Source of the DNA: Nymphaea colorata
Taxonomy: Eukaryota > Streptophyta > Magnoliopsida > Nymphaeales > Nymphaeaceae
NCBI RefSeq assembly: GCF_008831285.2
Contig: NC_045145.1
Coordinates: forward strand, 11,718,802 to 11,782,801
Direction of reading: 5' to 3'
DNA: 64,000 nucleotides
Shown: piece by piece, positions 44,241-58,486 of the stretch
Position numbering within the stretch: the stretch's first letter is position 1
How the letters are laid out: each line of letters starts with the position of its first letter
The notes under the pieces: generated by a model
Told to the model about the DNA's origin: nothing
Databases searched by the model: none
What the model saw: the letters and a program-made list of their open reading frames with translations, nothing else
Program-made: the position numbers and the translations under genes

Positions 44241-45639
44241 TCCACATTAACCATGCTAACATAAAGGTCAACAGTGCACTATACTCTAAAAAGATATCTC
44301 TACCTACCATAATAAATTAAGATTAAATCAACCATGCACATGGACTTTATCATTGAATATCAAACAAAATTTGGGAATAAATTAATTTGAATAGAGGTTA
44401 GTTGCTCTGAATATGCAACTTTGCCCGGCATGTTTAGCGGCTGGCTTGCAATGTTGCACTAGGATGCTATTTCATATTGATGAGAATGCTGACAAAAATG
44501 GAAAAAAAATGCAGGACATGTAACAAAGAGGGACTACAAGCAGTCCTATAATATTACCTAAGTTTCATGTAGGGGATCCCAAAGTAATAAAATTACAATA
44601 TTGTATGTACAATAACTCAATGTGGCTGCAATGTGGTTTTATTGGCTCCATCATAAAGTCACTTCACTCTTTGGGCAACAACTCTCCATCATGCACCTAC
44701 ACAAAGTTGTTAAGTGCAATGATGCGAAGTGATGCACTAAGCCTATGAAGTAAGGCATAACCACATGATGCATAATGAACTGCAAGTATTAGGACAAATA
44801 TTATCTAGTATATAATATACATAAAGATAATGTCAAAAATAAAAAAAACAACAAGCAAAATAACATGCAAGTGAAGAACTTCTGTCGGTAATCCTCAAAT
44901 CAACCAATCCTAAGCAATACCTTCTATGCATAAAATAGAATTCTTAAAGGGTAATCTCCAAATCCACTTCTCCCAAACAATACCTTCTAATCATAACATG
45001 TCCCAAATAATACCTTTTTACTTATAGTTCAATTATATAATCACCTACTACCACATTCACAAAATTAGATTAAAAAGCAACTTGAACAAAAATAGGGTTG
45101 AACTAGTACCTTGTACGCGCAAAACAATTTGGGTGAAATCGATCTATCCTCTAACATCTTCGAGACTACTACATATAGTTTATCTGAAAAATCAAATACA
45201 AAATAGTCTAAATGTTATTGCATTTTGTATGAATTAACATTCACAAATGAACAACTAAAACTGGAAAAGTAATATGCAATATTATCTGCAACTCAAGTGT
45301 TTCTAAACCATATACAAAAAGAACAAGGAGAAATAACTATAAAAAAGCAGTCCTAGTACGATTTTATCCTTAGTACAATTATCATTACATTTTCTACAGA
45401 AATCAAATGTTTTCATCGATGACATCCTCATTAGGACGAGGAGTGGACAAAGGATCTTCATTTGAATAATCCATATAAGGGATAAGTTGATTTATCTCTT
45501 TTGTTTCTTCATCATCTGCGCTCTCATTTTCTTCATATTATTTTACCTTCATTCAAAAACATCAACAAAATTAATGTATTTAGTAAACATTCAAAAGCAT
45601 TTTTTTTTATCTTACAAATATTTTACATACCTTTGTCAT
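44241..45639. other. AT-rich stretch with no recognised gene
   Basis: No exon, repeat family or transposon domain recognised on either strand. Confidence 0.6.
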
Positions 45640-47225
45640 AGTGCATCCTCATGAAAGGTAAGTCTTTCTTGTGCTTCTTTATAGACCCAAGTAAATCTTT
45701 AAGTGGAGCAATATTGATGTCATCTATATTGAAATCTGGGTTCAACCAAAAACCATTTAACTAAGAGGTAGAATTAGATATTCTTTTCAACGATCTATTC
45801 ATCATTTGAATCAATATTCTCAACATACAAACGATCCTCAATCATATTTTTTTCATTGCATGTCTTTCACTTAATTTCATGTTATATTCAATAAAAACCA
45901 AAAAATCAAGTTTTTATGGTTCAAGGTGATTTCTCCTTTTCTTATGCACCTATCCTTTTTCAAATAATTTTGTAAGTAATTAATAAAAAGCATATTTGAT
46001 GAACAAAGAATATAAAAAGAATGTAAATAATAAGTATATAATGATTACTAAAGAAAACATACTCTAATTGCATTCAAATTCTGATGCATTGCATTTAAGA
46101 ATAAGAATTTGCATTGCAAAGTTCATCAATTCTTTTGTTTCAATACCAAATATGTTTCCACCAATCAACTGGTAAAAGGAAACAAAAATAAATATAATTT
46201 AGATAGCTCATTTAATTCAATCATAATAATAAATAAAAAGCACAATGTAAATTTTAAGTGTACCAGGCCGTCGTTTCTTTTGTGTTATAACTATTTCGGG
46301 TTTCTTAAAGTAGCCAAGTGCATCTTCATATGCCTTGAGTTGAAGCAAAATTTTACATCATTCTTTTATATTAGAAACTATTCTAGGAATCCAACCTCCA
46401 CTTTCATATATTTCCCAACATCGTCATCATAAAAAAAAAAGTATGGGTTCAAATGGTACACTGCAGCATCTAGGCAATAGTGTGTCTATCATGTTACACA
46501 TGTTATCAATGATATACCAAATTTTCTCGTACTTTTTTTTATCACTGTCTATATTGAAGGCAATTTCTTCTTTGTCTTTCTCATGTGATGATATAAAAAC
46601 CCAAAGTTGTTTTTTCATCTAAATTAGGTACTCTAAGGACCTTTACTAGAGATAAAGCAAATTTAAGTTTATAAGAAATTTATTTTCAAATATTGTTGTC
46701 CTCAATAAGATTTGTGGTACCTCTTACCCTTTTCTTTTTTATGATAATAATCACTCCATTAAAACTAGGGAGACAAAATTAATAATTTTCGATGGTCATT
46801 TATTTGCTTTAATCCTATGTAGGGTAAGATAGAATGTTGGAAATCGAGTAACAATAGACTATAAAAGTTCTTTATTCACTGTGAATTTTCTCATAAGGCA
46901 CAACACCCATGCATGTCCATATATAAATGTAGTTATAATATTTATTTTATTTATTATTTACTTATGCACATGTATTTTGTTGTTGTCTTCAAACACCAAA
47001 TCTAAATAATGTGACGCACAAGGGATATTCTCTAAACCTTCAATCTCTTTTAACTTTAAACCTATAGCCTTGTAGTTAGTATCTTTACCTATAATGATTT
47101 GAATTACATTCCATTCTCCAACTTCTTTAATTATATCTATGAATAACTTTGCCAAATTACCAGATGTTTTGTTCATGCCACTGATGTCACATATCTTTAT
47201 AAAAACAATACTAGAAGGACTGTTG
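45640..47225 (-). pseudogene. hAT transposase remnant, central and C-terminal parts
   Basis: On the minus strand, 47225-46958 reads SPSSIVFIK, then KTSGNLAKLF, IIIGKDTNYKAIG and NIPCASHYLDLVFED, the DUF659-type hAT catalytic region. 46618-46427 has KIWYIIDNM. About 46170-46020 has DWW, FGIETKELMNFAMQIL and NASEFECN, matching the hAT dimerisation region (usually ASGCERN). About 45960-45870 has KKRRNHLEP and KLDFLVFIEYNMKLSER. Numerous stops and frame changes show it is a fossil. Its 5' half continues at 50735-51569 after a foreign insertion. Confidence 0.83.
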
Positions 47226-50200
47226 ATAATGCATGAATTATATTAATTTTTAATATTATTTTCATGCATCTTTTATGTGATTTAATGCTGAAATCCTCAT
47301 GCTTATGTTTGCATAGGACTCAAAGATTCACTTTTTGAATTTGATCAATATCAGAGCTAAAACAAAGAAACATGCAGAATAGTGAAATTTGACTTTTAAG
47401 GGCAAAATAATATTTTTCTAACTTAGAAACCCGTATTTTTGGTTGAATTTAGGTCCTTGAATCCCTATCCCACATTGCCTTAAACTTAGATTATGCATTT
47501 TCTTTTGATAAATTTAGGTTTAAGTAGAAACTAGATGAATTGAGTGAAAAAAATGAAGGTAGTATTTTGAAAATACAGCGTTAATGAAATATTAAAAAAA
47601 TAAAATCTCCAAAACCTAGCTCGTGAGAAAAGAGGGAGCACACCCAGTAGCTCCCTTTCCTCTCTCTTGGTTATTTCTTAAGGAAGAATAAGCTTCTCTC
47701 GCTACTGGGCCATGCTCCTTGGTGTAGAGACATCCTCCATTGTGAGTCCCCTCTTCCTTCCACGCCTCAAGCTATAAACCGTAAGCCGAGCTTGGTGGAG
47801 GAGAACATCTTGCCCCATTGAATATTTTAACGGTCATTAGCTGCTTTCTGTCCTGGTATCAAGGAGTCCCAACCCCGTTCATGTTTTCTTCTTAATATAT
47901 CATAAATTAGGCATTTTTCTTGATTTTCAGCCATAGATCTCTCATTTTTGCAGCAAGTGAATCTATGTTCTTAGCTATTTTTCTGCTAAATCATTGTTTG
48001 GATTGTTTACATCCTTGTAGCATTGGGTATTTTAGTGAACTATTTATGCACTTTGAGTTAGGGGGGGGGGGGAATAGCTTAGAATAATGCATCATTAGTT
48101 GCTAGTTTTCCATCATGTACTGCCTTCTCTTTATGCTTTCCAAAAGGTGAGCCTTGGATTTAAGCTATTTTCTGTTGCAGCAGAGCTAAAACATGCATGT
48201 ATACTTTTTTTTTGTTAAGTAAGGTGTTTCTTGGAGGTAGATGTTGTTTGTAGGAGTCACCGATAGCCTCCTGACTGTTTGGTGAAGCTGCTGCCATTCT
48301 TTTTCTTTCAATTTCATATTTTTAGGATCAGATGATTCCCATATACTTTTTGCTAATTGCATAGAGATTAGGTTGTTGAATTTGGGGCTTTTGTAAAATT
48401 TCAGGTTGTTAGGTAACAGCTACATCCAACACTTTATTTCTATTTTTCACTTCAAATTTTCTATGAATTTAGTTGTAACCTTGCAAGTAGGATAGGCAAT
48501 TAGATGTTGTTTTATTGGTTTATTACTATTTTTATGGAGTAAGATTGGGGGTTTCTTGCATTTGGATAGTAGGCTACCATACCTTGAACACATTCAGTCC
48601 ACAATCGGCTGTTTTTTTATTTTAACTGCACGACTTTAGCCTTCATGCATTGTAATTTTGTGCATACGAATTGGTAATAGGATATTTTTAGCTGTTTTTA
48701 GTAGGATTTTGGTAGTTTTCAGTAAAAAACCAACCAACTGCTGCATGTTGTCCACACCAAGCTGCTAGTTGACACATGTTTTGGGTGCCTTTCATTATAG
48801 GTAAGTTAGCTTTAATCATTAAGTGGTCAATGGATCATTTTGAATATGATTTTGTAGATGTTTTTCAAGTCTTAAAACTCATTGTTGTGTATAGACTGCA
48901 AGGTTAGTTAACTAGAAGCACAGTTACATTTTCTTGTGCTTTATGTTAAAGTAGATTTGTAGGATCATGTAAACGTAGTGAATTGCTAGTTTAACATTGC
49001 TTTTATGTACTTTGTGGTAGTATAATTAGGGGTAGAATTATGAAATTGGAAGTTAGGATTGTTCCTTGTGGTAATTTGCACATATTGATGTACATCCTTG
49101 TCACTTTCCAGCAGTTTATTTTGAGTTTTTCTGTGTTATTTCAGTTGTGCAGGTTTTCTTTAGACTTGTTGTCCATTAATCTTATTGATTTTTGTCAATC
49201 TTGCCATAGGCCACGTAGTTTAGTGTAAGTGGTAATGTAGAAATCCAAAGTGGCAGTCTTACTAGACCGCTGGTTAGTATAGACATCATTTCCAGTAATT
49301 AACTATAAAGTTTATGGTAAGTTTTTGCTTTCTTAGTTGTGTCTAATATTTATCTTTCATTAAACTCATTTTACGTGCAAGCTAGTTAGATGTAACTAGA
49401 TATAGTTAATTTAAGTGTATGAACTATTCTAAAAGTATTTTGTTGTGTTTTATGCTATGTTTTAATACAAATCATATTGTAGTTTAGTGGAATAATTAGT
49501 CATCTTGCATTTTGATTAATTTTTAAGTGAAAACTAATTGTCAATCATTAGATATATCTGGTTTAAGAGTACAAACTATTCTTCACTATTTTCTACATTC
49601 TAGCGAGAGAAAATCTGAAAAGTTTTCACTGCTTTGTTCTATAATTTATAGTATAATTTGGTAGGAAAAATAGTTATTTTTTGTTAAAAAATAGTTTACA
49701 TGAAAATTAGTTGTTAATTAGTAGGTATACTTACTTTTTAAATACAAACTATTTTAGAAAGAGAAAGTGCATGCTTTGCATAAACGTTTGTTATTTTGGT
49801 GCATTTCTCGCTATACTTTGATAGTTTAGGTTATTATTCTTTGAAATTTATATTTTTTTATTTAGTTGCTTATTTTATGATTATTTTGCATTTTATAAAC
49901 TTGTGTAGTAGGTTTCATGTCTTGAGTTCACGCAAGAAAAAGAACATGTGAACTAGTCTAAGCTTGGGTTACCTAACATTAACTAAGTCTTAGACTTTTT
50001 GTCACCTAAGACACTAAACACCGGTTTGCATTTTGTATTAGCAGCTGGTTAGACACAAGTACATGAGTCTACATGAAAAGTGTCTTATTTATATGTACAA
50101 GCAACATTATATAGTTTTCATTTTGCTATTTGACATATTGCACAGCTGAATACTCTTTCTTGAACAATTCACAACACGCTTGAGAGGGAAGTGAACTGAC

Positions 50201-50734
50201 AACAAGGAGATTAGAAGCCAAATACGTTGGAGGAGATTGATGCACCATTGAATATTAAGGATATCTAGCATCTTCAAGGGGCTGCCACAATTAGATTTAT
50301 GATCTTATTTACTTTGGTTTTTCATTATCACTTGTGACAATGTAGTTAAGATCCATTTTTTCATTGTTTGGTTGTGCTTGTGAAAACATTTATGTATTTT
50401 GCAAACAAAGTCTATGCAACACTCTACTTGGCAAACTCTTTTGTAGATTTTTTTTTTCTTTTGCAATAGAAGTTATTCTCTTTTGAGTATTAAAATTCTT
50501 GCTCTCTTGAGTCTACTATGAATTCATTAGATTTTGCTTATATATATATATTGATAGTCAAACAGTTGTCCCCAGAGCTCAATCTGGACTTACTATTTGT
50601 AAAATCTAGTAAATATAACTAGTGGAAGGTTTTACTTTGTATTGCAATTGGATATTTGATTACATATGTGAACAGAGATTTATTATTTATTATTGGAAAT
50701 TATATTTATTATATTTATTATTCAAAACCACAAA
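47226..50734. mobile_element. Unidentified 3.5-kb insertion splitting the hAT gene
   Basis: hAT coding similarity stops at about 47226 and resumes at about 50735, exactly between LINFLFN and SPSSIVF, so roughly 3.5 kb was inserted. The left edge carries a hairpin-forming palindrome (47230-47268, TGCATGAA...TTCATGCA), and the right edge is AT-rich with AATAATAAAT words. No coding domain, LTR pair or clear target-site duplication was found. It could be a non-autonomous element or solo LTR. A large intron is less likely, because no proper donor is seen at the upstream edge. Confidence 0.5.
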
Positions 50735-51569
50735 AATTATTAAATAAAAAGTTAATCAAGTTCCTATCAGTCCAACGATTTGCCATCAAGCTACAACCAG
50801 TCTTTGTTCACGTTTTACTGCATTCTTCTAACATATTTTTCATGTTATCAACATTTTCTTTTAGGGTCCAAGTTCTCAGCTCATGATAACTTGGTGGCTT
50901 ACATCATTGACTATATTTTAGCACGAAAGCGCCGGTTCGCTTTTTACAACAGCATGGGAGTAGGCAGGGGAGTGGAGATGAAAAGGAAGGGAGAGAGACT
51001 CAAGCACTCAGAAGCAAGTACTCAGAGGTGGATGGATGGGAGGATGGATGGATGTGTTGCTGTGTGTTGATACAGACGCTGGGGAGGTGCTTATATAGGC
51101 ACCAGACTTGAAAGCAAATTACAACCTGGAAAAGGAATTTCTTTCTTTGTTTCTTTTTTAAGGCACTATTGATGGTTGTTTGTTGACTTTTTAAACTTAC
51201 ATATGTATCCATAGTGCCTTTTGAACTTCAAACTTTACTAGCAGAAGGAGAAGTAAAACCACCATTTATTCTTTCACCAAAGCATTCATTTCTAACCGTA
51301 ATCAATTCTCTTGCTTTTTTTCCCTTTTTACTAACCCTTGTTTGTAAGGATTTCTTGAAAAACTATACTAGCTTTGGTATTGCATCCTTACGTAGTGCAA
51401 CACCATAGTGGGTATGACTTAAATGTTCCTTTATTTTTGTTACACCTCCTTTATTCACTATATTGCAATATTTGCCTTTCAAAATTTCTCTTTTTTCTGT
51501 ATCATCAAAACATTCTTTAGTACAAGGTTGCCAAGTTAGATTTGTATTTACATCCCAAATTTGTGCCAA
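50735..51569 (-). pseudogene. hAT transposase remnant, BED zinc finger and N-terminal part
   Basis: 51569-51363 has the BED-finger pattern: W near its start, GKYCNIVNKGGVTKIKEHL, then H. After a poorly conserved stretch, 50880-50735 reads LEECSKT, TGCSLMANRWTDRNLINFL, matching the hAT segment usually written TGC-MADGWTD. In-frame stops are present (for example before TKTGC). It joins the remnant at 45640-47225. Confidence 0.75.
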
Positions 51570-51768
51570 ATGATAATTTTGAAAATTTTCAAGAAATATC
51601 CTAGACTGGAGTCAATGTCTGCCTAACTCAATCCTAGATCCAAGTCTAGCAACCACTTGTAAAATACAAAACGAATTGCAAAAATTGGGATTTTTGTCAA
51701 ATTCAAGCAAAATTCTAAGATTAAGTTTGAGATTGATCCAAATTGAGATATAAAAGTCAAATATTCAA

Positions 51769-54084
<2,316 letters not shown>

Positions 54085-54309
54085 TGAGAAAATAACAGTA
54101 AGGAAGAAGAAGAAGAGACTCAATTGGAAGAATCGTAACTTCTCTGTATTGCTATTGTCAACATTTCATCCTAATATACACGGTAGCAAGAATTTAGGGA
54201 TATGGAGTTACAATGGTTTCTTTGTTACAACAAAATTTGGAAACAATATCTTGACTAATAAATAAGATTTTATCTTCAAAATCCAAACTGATTCGGTAGT
54301 CATCCTACA
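54085..54309 (-). repeat. 3' LTR of element C
   Basis: 225 bp, adjoining the polypurine tract CTTGAGGGGGAG (minus strand, 54310-54321). Confidence 0.95.
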
Positions 54310-54329
54310 CTCCCCCTCAAGTTGGAGTG

Positions 54330-57300
54330 TGTAGATCTGTGACACCCAACTTGGCCTTCAAGCTTTGGAACATATCTCTACCCAATGGTTTTGTGAAAAT
54401 ATCAGCCAGCTGCAATGACGTGGATACATGCTGAGGTTGAATTACTTTTGTTGAACCTTCTCTCGAACAAAGTGACAATCCAGTTCTATATGTTTTGTTC
54501 GTTCATGAAAAACTGGATTTTTGGAGATATACAAGGCTGCTTGATTGTCACAATATAGGCTTATTAGTTTGTGATGATGTACATCTAAATCCTTTAATAG
54601 TGCCTTCAACCATACAATTTCGCATGCAGCAGTAGCCATCGCTCGATATTCCGCTTCTGCGGATGATCTGACTACAGTAGTTTGCTTCTTTGACTTCCAT
54701 GAGATTGGACTTTTATCGAGAAAAACCACAAAACCACTTACTAATTTCCGACTTGAAGGACAACTCGCCCAATCAAAATCACAATATGCTCTTAACTGCA
54801 TTTCACTAGATGATGATAGAAAGATACCTTTTCCAGGAGATGATTTTAAGTATCTTAGTATACGAAGAGCTGCTTCATAATGTGGAAGTCGTGGTGATTG
54901 CATGAATTGACTTAACGTATGAACTGAATATGTTATTTCTGGACGAGTAATGGTCAAATAGATCAAGCACCCTACTAACCTTCGATACATAGCTGGATCT
55001 TTAATCGGTTCACCTTCTTCTGGAGTTAGTTTCAGTTTTTGATCCATAGGAAAATCGGCTGGTTTTGCTCCTAATAGACCAGCGTCAAAAAGAATCTCCA
55101 ATGCATACTTTCTTTGATTTAAAAATATCCCGGATGGCGCTCGAGCAACCTCAATTCCTAGGAAATACTTGAGATTTCCTAGATCTTTTATATGGAATCT
55201 GGAGTGTAAGAAGGTCTTGATTGAAGAAATACCTTGCACATCATTTCCTGTAATAATAAGATCATCCACATACACTAGGATAGCAATAAACTGATTTCCA
55301 GAGTGTCGAGTGAATAATGTGTCATCTGCATTGGATTGAATAAAATGAGCATCCCATAGCTTGGCGCCAGTGTTGATGTTGCACCGCTTCCGCATACGAG
55401 GTAGGTTCAGCATCACTCAAAATAGAGGTTAAAAATGCAAAGTGTTGTGGAGAAAACTTAGAATGGTAAAGATAATTCTGAATGGGATACCGTGTACCTG
55501 AAGATGGCGTCATGGAGTGAGGATCCTTAGGCAGCGAATCTGATACCATTACGTTTGAGCACACATACTGATTGAGATATGAAGGTGGGTGTCTTGGGTG
55601 GCTTGATTTTCGTATGGTGGGTTCAGATTGGGATGAAATGGAAGAATTAGGATGGTTGACTGGTTCAGTAGACACGAGATGAGTAGGTGGAATGGATGGC
55701 GACATTGGTGGAGCTGGCTCAGGCGCACTTACAATTGGAGAGTCACTTTCTTCACTCATATAGTCTTCTTGTGGTGTTCGCAGCACAGGTGAGTTCAAAC
55801 CATCATCATTTTGAAATTGGAATGGGAACCGGTCTTCATAAAATACCACATCACGACTTATAAAAATTTCTTTGGAGTCAAGATTATAGACTTTATATCC
55901 TTTTTTATTTGAAGGATGTCCTACAAAAATGCATCTATATGCACGTGTGGTAAATTTATCTCGGTGTACACTCATATTTCGAGCATAACATAGACATCCA
56001 AATACACGCAAATCTTCATAGATGGGTGTTTTATGAAACAAGAGTTCAAAAGGAGATTTATTATTCAAAATAGGGGATGGGAGACGATTAATCAAGAAGG
56101 TGGCTGTTAAAATACATTCGCCCCAAAACTTAATAGGTAAGTGTGCATGAAAACGAAGTGCTCGGGCGACTTCAAGTAAGTGACGATGTTTTCTTTCAAC
56201 TCTTCCATTTTGTTGCGGTGTCGCAACACATGAAGTTTGGTGTTCGATCCCATGCATATAAAGAAATTCTTGGATATTATTTGCAAGAAATTCTGAACCA
56301 TTGTCACTTCGAAGACATTTAATTTTGGTATGAAATTGGTTTTCTACCATAGCATGGAACCGAGTGAAACAAGAAAAAGTTTCAGACTTAAAACGCATTA
56401 AGAAGACCCAAGTTGCACGAGAGAAATCATCAACTATAGTGAGGAAGTAGTGCACTCCAGTATGTGAGGGCATGGCATATCCTCCCCAAATATCGCAGTG
56501 AAGTAATGCAAATGGAAAACTTGCTCTACTACTACTATGAGAAAAGGGCAAGCGAGAGAACTTAGCTTTATGACAAGCATCACATAGAAATTCACGCTTG
56601 GAAATAAGAACATCAGAATTCAAAGATTGAGTTTTGTCAAACGACGGGTGTCCAAGTCTCATATGCCAAACATGAGATTTATTAAGGGAAGAAACAGAAA
56701 GAGCATGAGAACTGGCCGGTAATCGTAGATGATACAGTCCGCCGCATAAGCTACCCACTCCAATCAGCCTCTTCGACAAACGGTCCTGAAAGAGACAACA
56801 AGATGAGAGAAAAACAGCAGCATAGTCAGTGGTTTTTGTGAGTTTAGGGATTGACAATAGATTGTATCTAAATTCTGGTATGTAAAGTACATCTATAAGT
56901 ATGAGGTTCAGCTGGAGTTCTATGGTTCCTGTATGAGTAGCTGAAAGTTGTTGGCCATTTGGAAGATTAATAAGGCGAACTTTGGGTAGAGGAATGACAT
57001 TGGTCATCAAGTGAAGTTGGGGAGTCATATGGTCTGAGGCTCCGGTATCAATAATCCATGGTAAATGATGGGAGGAATTGAGTATATGCTTACCTGCGAC
57101 GTTTGCGGCAGCAGGTTTGTCATCAGCACTAAGCCATGCCGTTAATTTACTGAGTTGATCTTCAGTCAGCTGAGAGAGAACTGTAGCAGCAGTAGTGACA
57201 TTTGCCGAGGATCCATGTTGAGTGTGTCCGCCTTTACCCATTTCAGATGAAGCTTTAGATTTTGGATGGTTAGGCGGGTAGCCATGTAATGCATAGCAGC

Positions 57301-57361
57301 GTGCTTGGATATGCCCAAGTTGACCACAGTGGTCACATTTTGGACGTGGCCTGTTCTTCAT
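54330..57361 (-). pseudogene. Copia gag C-terminus and pol of element C, RT deleted in part
   Basis: 57361-55322 is one open frame with the CCHC knuckle (CDHCGQLGHIQARC, residues 9-22), protease (WIIDTGASDHM), the integrase zinc region (WHMRLGHPS...CDACHKAK), and the integrase catalytic regions HCDIWGG, RSDNGSEF and NGRVERKHR. It ends soon after WRQAM. The sequence then jumps, with a frame change near 55350, to FIQSNADDTLF. The RT N-terminal half (fingers and the first catalytic Asp) is missing, about 0.45 kb judged against element B. 55416-54442 holds YVDDLIITGND, the RNase H region ([11 protein letters not shown]) and TKHIELDCHFVREK. Confidence 0.92.
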
Positions 57362-58141
57362 GTATTGCTGTCCTCTTGGCTGAAAGTTTTTGTTCTAAGA
57401 AGGTAACGAATTTACTGCTAAAGCAGTATTTTCAGAACTTAAGAGCTGCGGAACTAGTAGTCGCCGAGTTTCCTCTTGTAGCACAAGGGAGTAAACCTTG
57501 TTAATATTGGGTAATGGATCTATGGCAAGAATCTGGCTTCTAATGTTGCCATACGATTCATTGAGTCCCATCAAAAATTGATACACTTTCTCACGATCTT
57601 GACAAGAATTAAACTCTTTAAAAGCACCACAAGAGCATGTAGGAATAGTAGAATATGAAGCAATTTCATCCTATAAAGTCTTTAGACCAGTAAAATAATT
57701 TGGTAAGGAATATTGCTCTTGTCGTAGATCAGAAACCATCTTCTTCAATTGATAAATACGGGAAGCATTACCTTGAGAAAAACGATCTTGTAGGTCATTC
57801 CATACCTCACGAGCCTCATTGGCATAGATAACGCTGTTAGCGATTTCCTTTGAAAGTGAGTTGAGAAGCCATGAATGCACCAAATCATTGCAGCGGATCC
57901 AAGCTTTGTAGTCTGGACTGTTTAACGAGGGTTTGGGAATGGAACCATCAATGAACCCAAATTTGTTCTTTGCACTTAAAGCCATCTTCATGGCCCTCTG
58001 CCATGTTGCATAGTTGTCACCGACTAAAGGGCTGGTCACAAGAATAGCACCAGGATTATCCGAGTGATGCAGGAGAAAAGGTGACGCATTGGCTTCAATT
58101 TGATCATCACCATTATTGTGAACACCAGACACGGTAGCCAT
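57362..58141 (-). pseudogene. Copia gag of element C with two in-frame TAG codons
   Basis: It starts at the ATG at 58141 and stays in one frame with the pol segment. Motifs are NPGAILVTSPLVGDNYATW, LSAKNKFGFIDGSIPKP and VYQFLMGLNESYGNIRSQI. The frame is interrupted by TAG near 57671 (after GLKTL, where Trp is expected) and TAG near 57395 (after NSLPS, where Gln is plausible). Both can be explained by single transitions. Confidence 0.9.
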
Positions 58142-58238
58142 GAGAGCAGGACAAAAAACAGGGCACAGCAGAATGAGAAACAGGGCACAAAACTGAGAAA
58201 CAAGAGAGTAGAAAACCAATTCTCTTACCCACACGGGT

Positions 58239-58250
58239 GCTCTGATACCA
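58239..58250 (-). other. Primer-binding site of element C
   Basis: The minus strand reads TGGTATCAGAGC, directly adjoining the 5' LTR. Confidence 0.93.
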
Positions 58251-58486
58251 TGAGAAAATAACAGTAAGGAAGAAGAAGAAGAGACTCAATTGGAAGAATC
58301 GTAACTTCTCTGTATTGCTATTGTCAACATTTCATCCTAATATACACGGTAGCAAGAATTTAGGGATATGGAGTTACAACGGTTTCTTTGTTACAACAAA
58401 ATTTGGAAACAATATCTTGACTAATAAATAAGATTTTATCTTCAAAATCCAAACTGATTCGGTAGCCATCCTGTAGTCATCGTACA
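58251..58486 (-). repeat. 5' LTR of element C
   Basis: 236 bp, matching 54085-54309 except for two substitutions and an 11-bp duplication of GTAGTCATCCT near the flank. Confidence 0.95.

Larger units (their letters stand above)
54085..58486 (-). mobile_element. Ty1-copia retrotransposon C, recent but defective
   Basis: A 4402-bp element with TG...CA LTRs and a perfect target-site duplication GAATT (54080-54084 and 58487-58491). The LTRs differ by two substitutions and one 11-bp tandem duplication near the outer end of the 5' LTR, so it inserted recently. A perfect primer site, gag, CCHC knuckle, protease, integrase, part of RT, RNase H and a purine tract are present. Two amber codons interrupt gag, and part of RT is deleted. 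Confidence 0.95.

Noticed and set aside
47221-50734. LTR retrotransposon starting at TGTTGATAATG
   Set aside because: hAT coding similarity extends to about 47226, no second LTR or matching AGGAC duplication is found at the other edge, and no primer site is visible.
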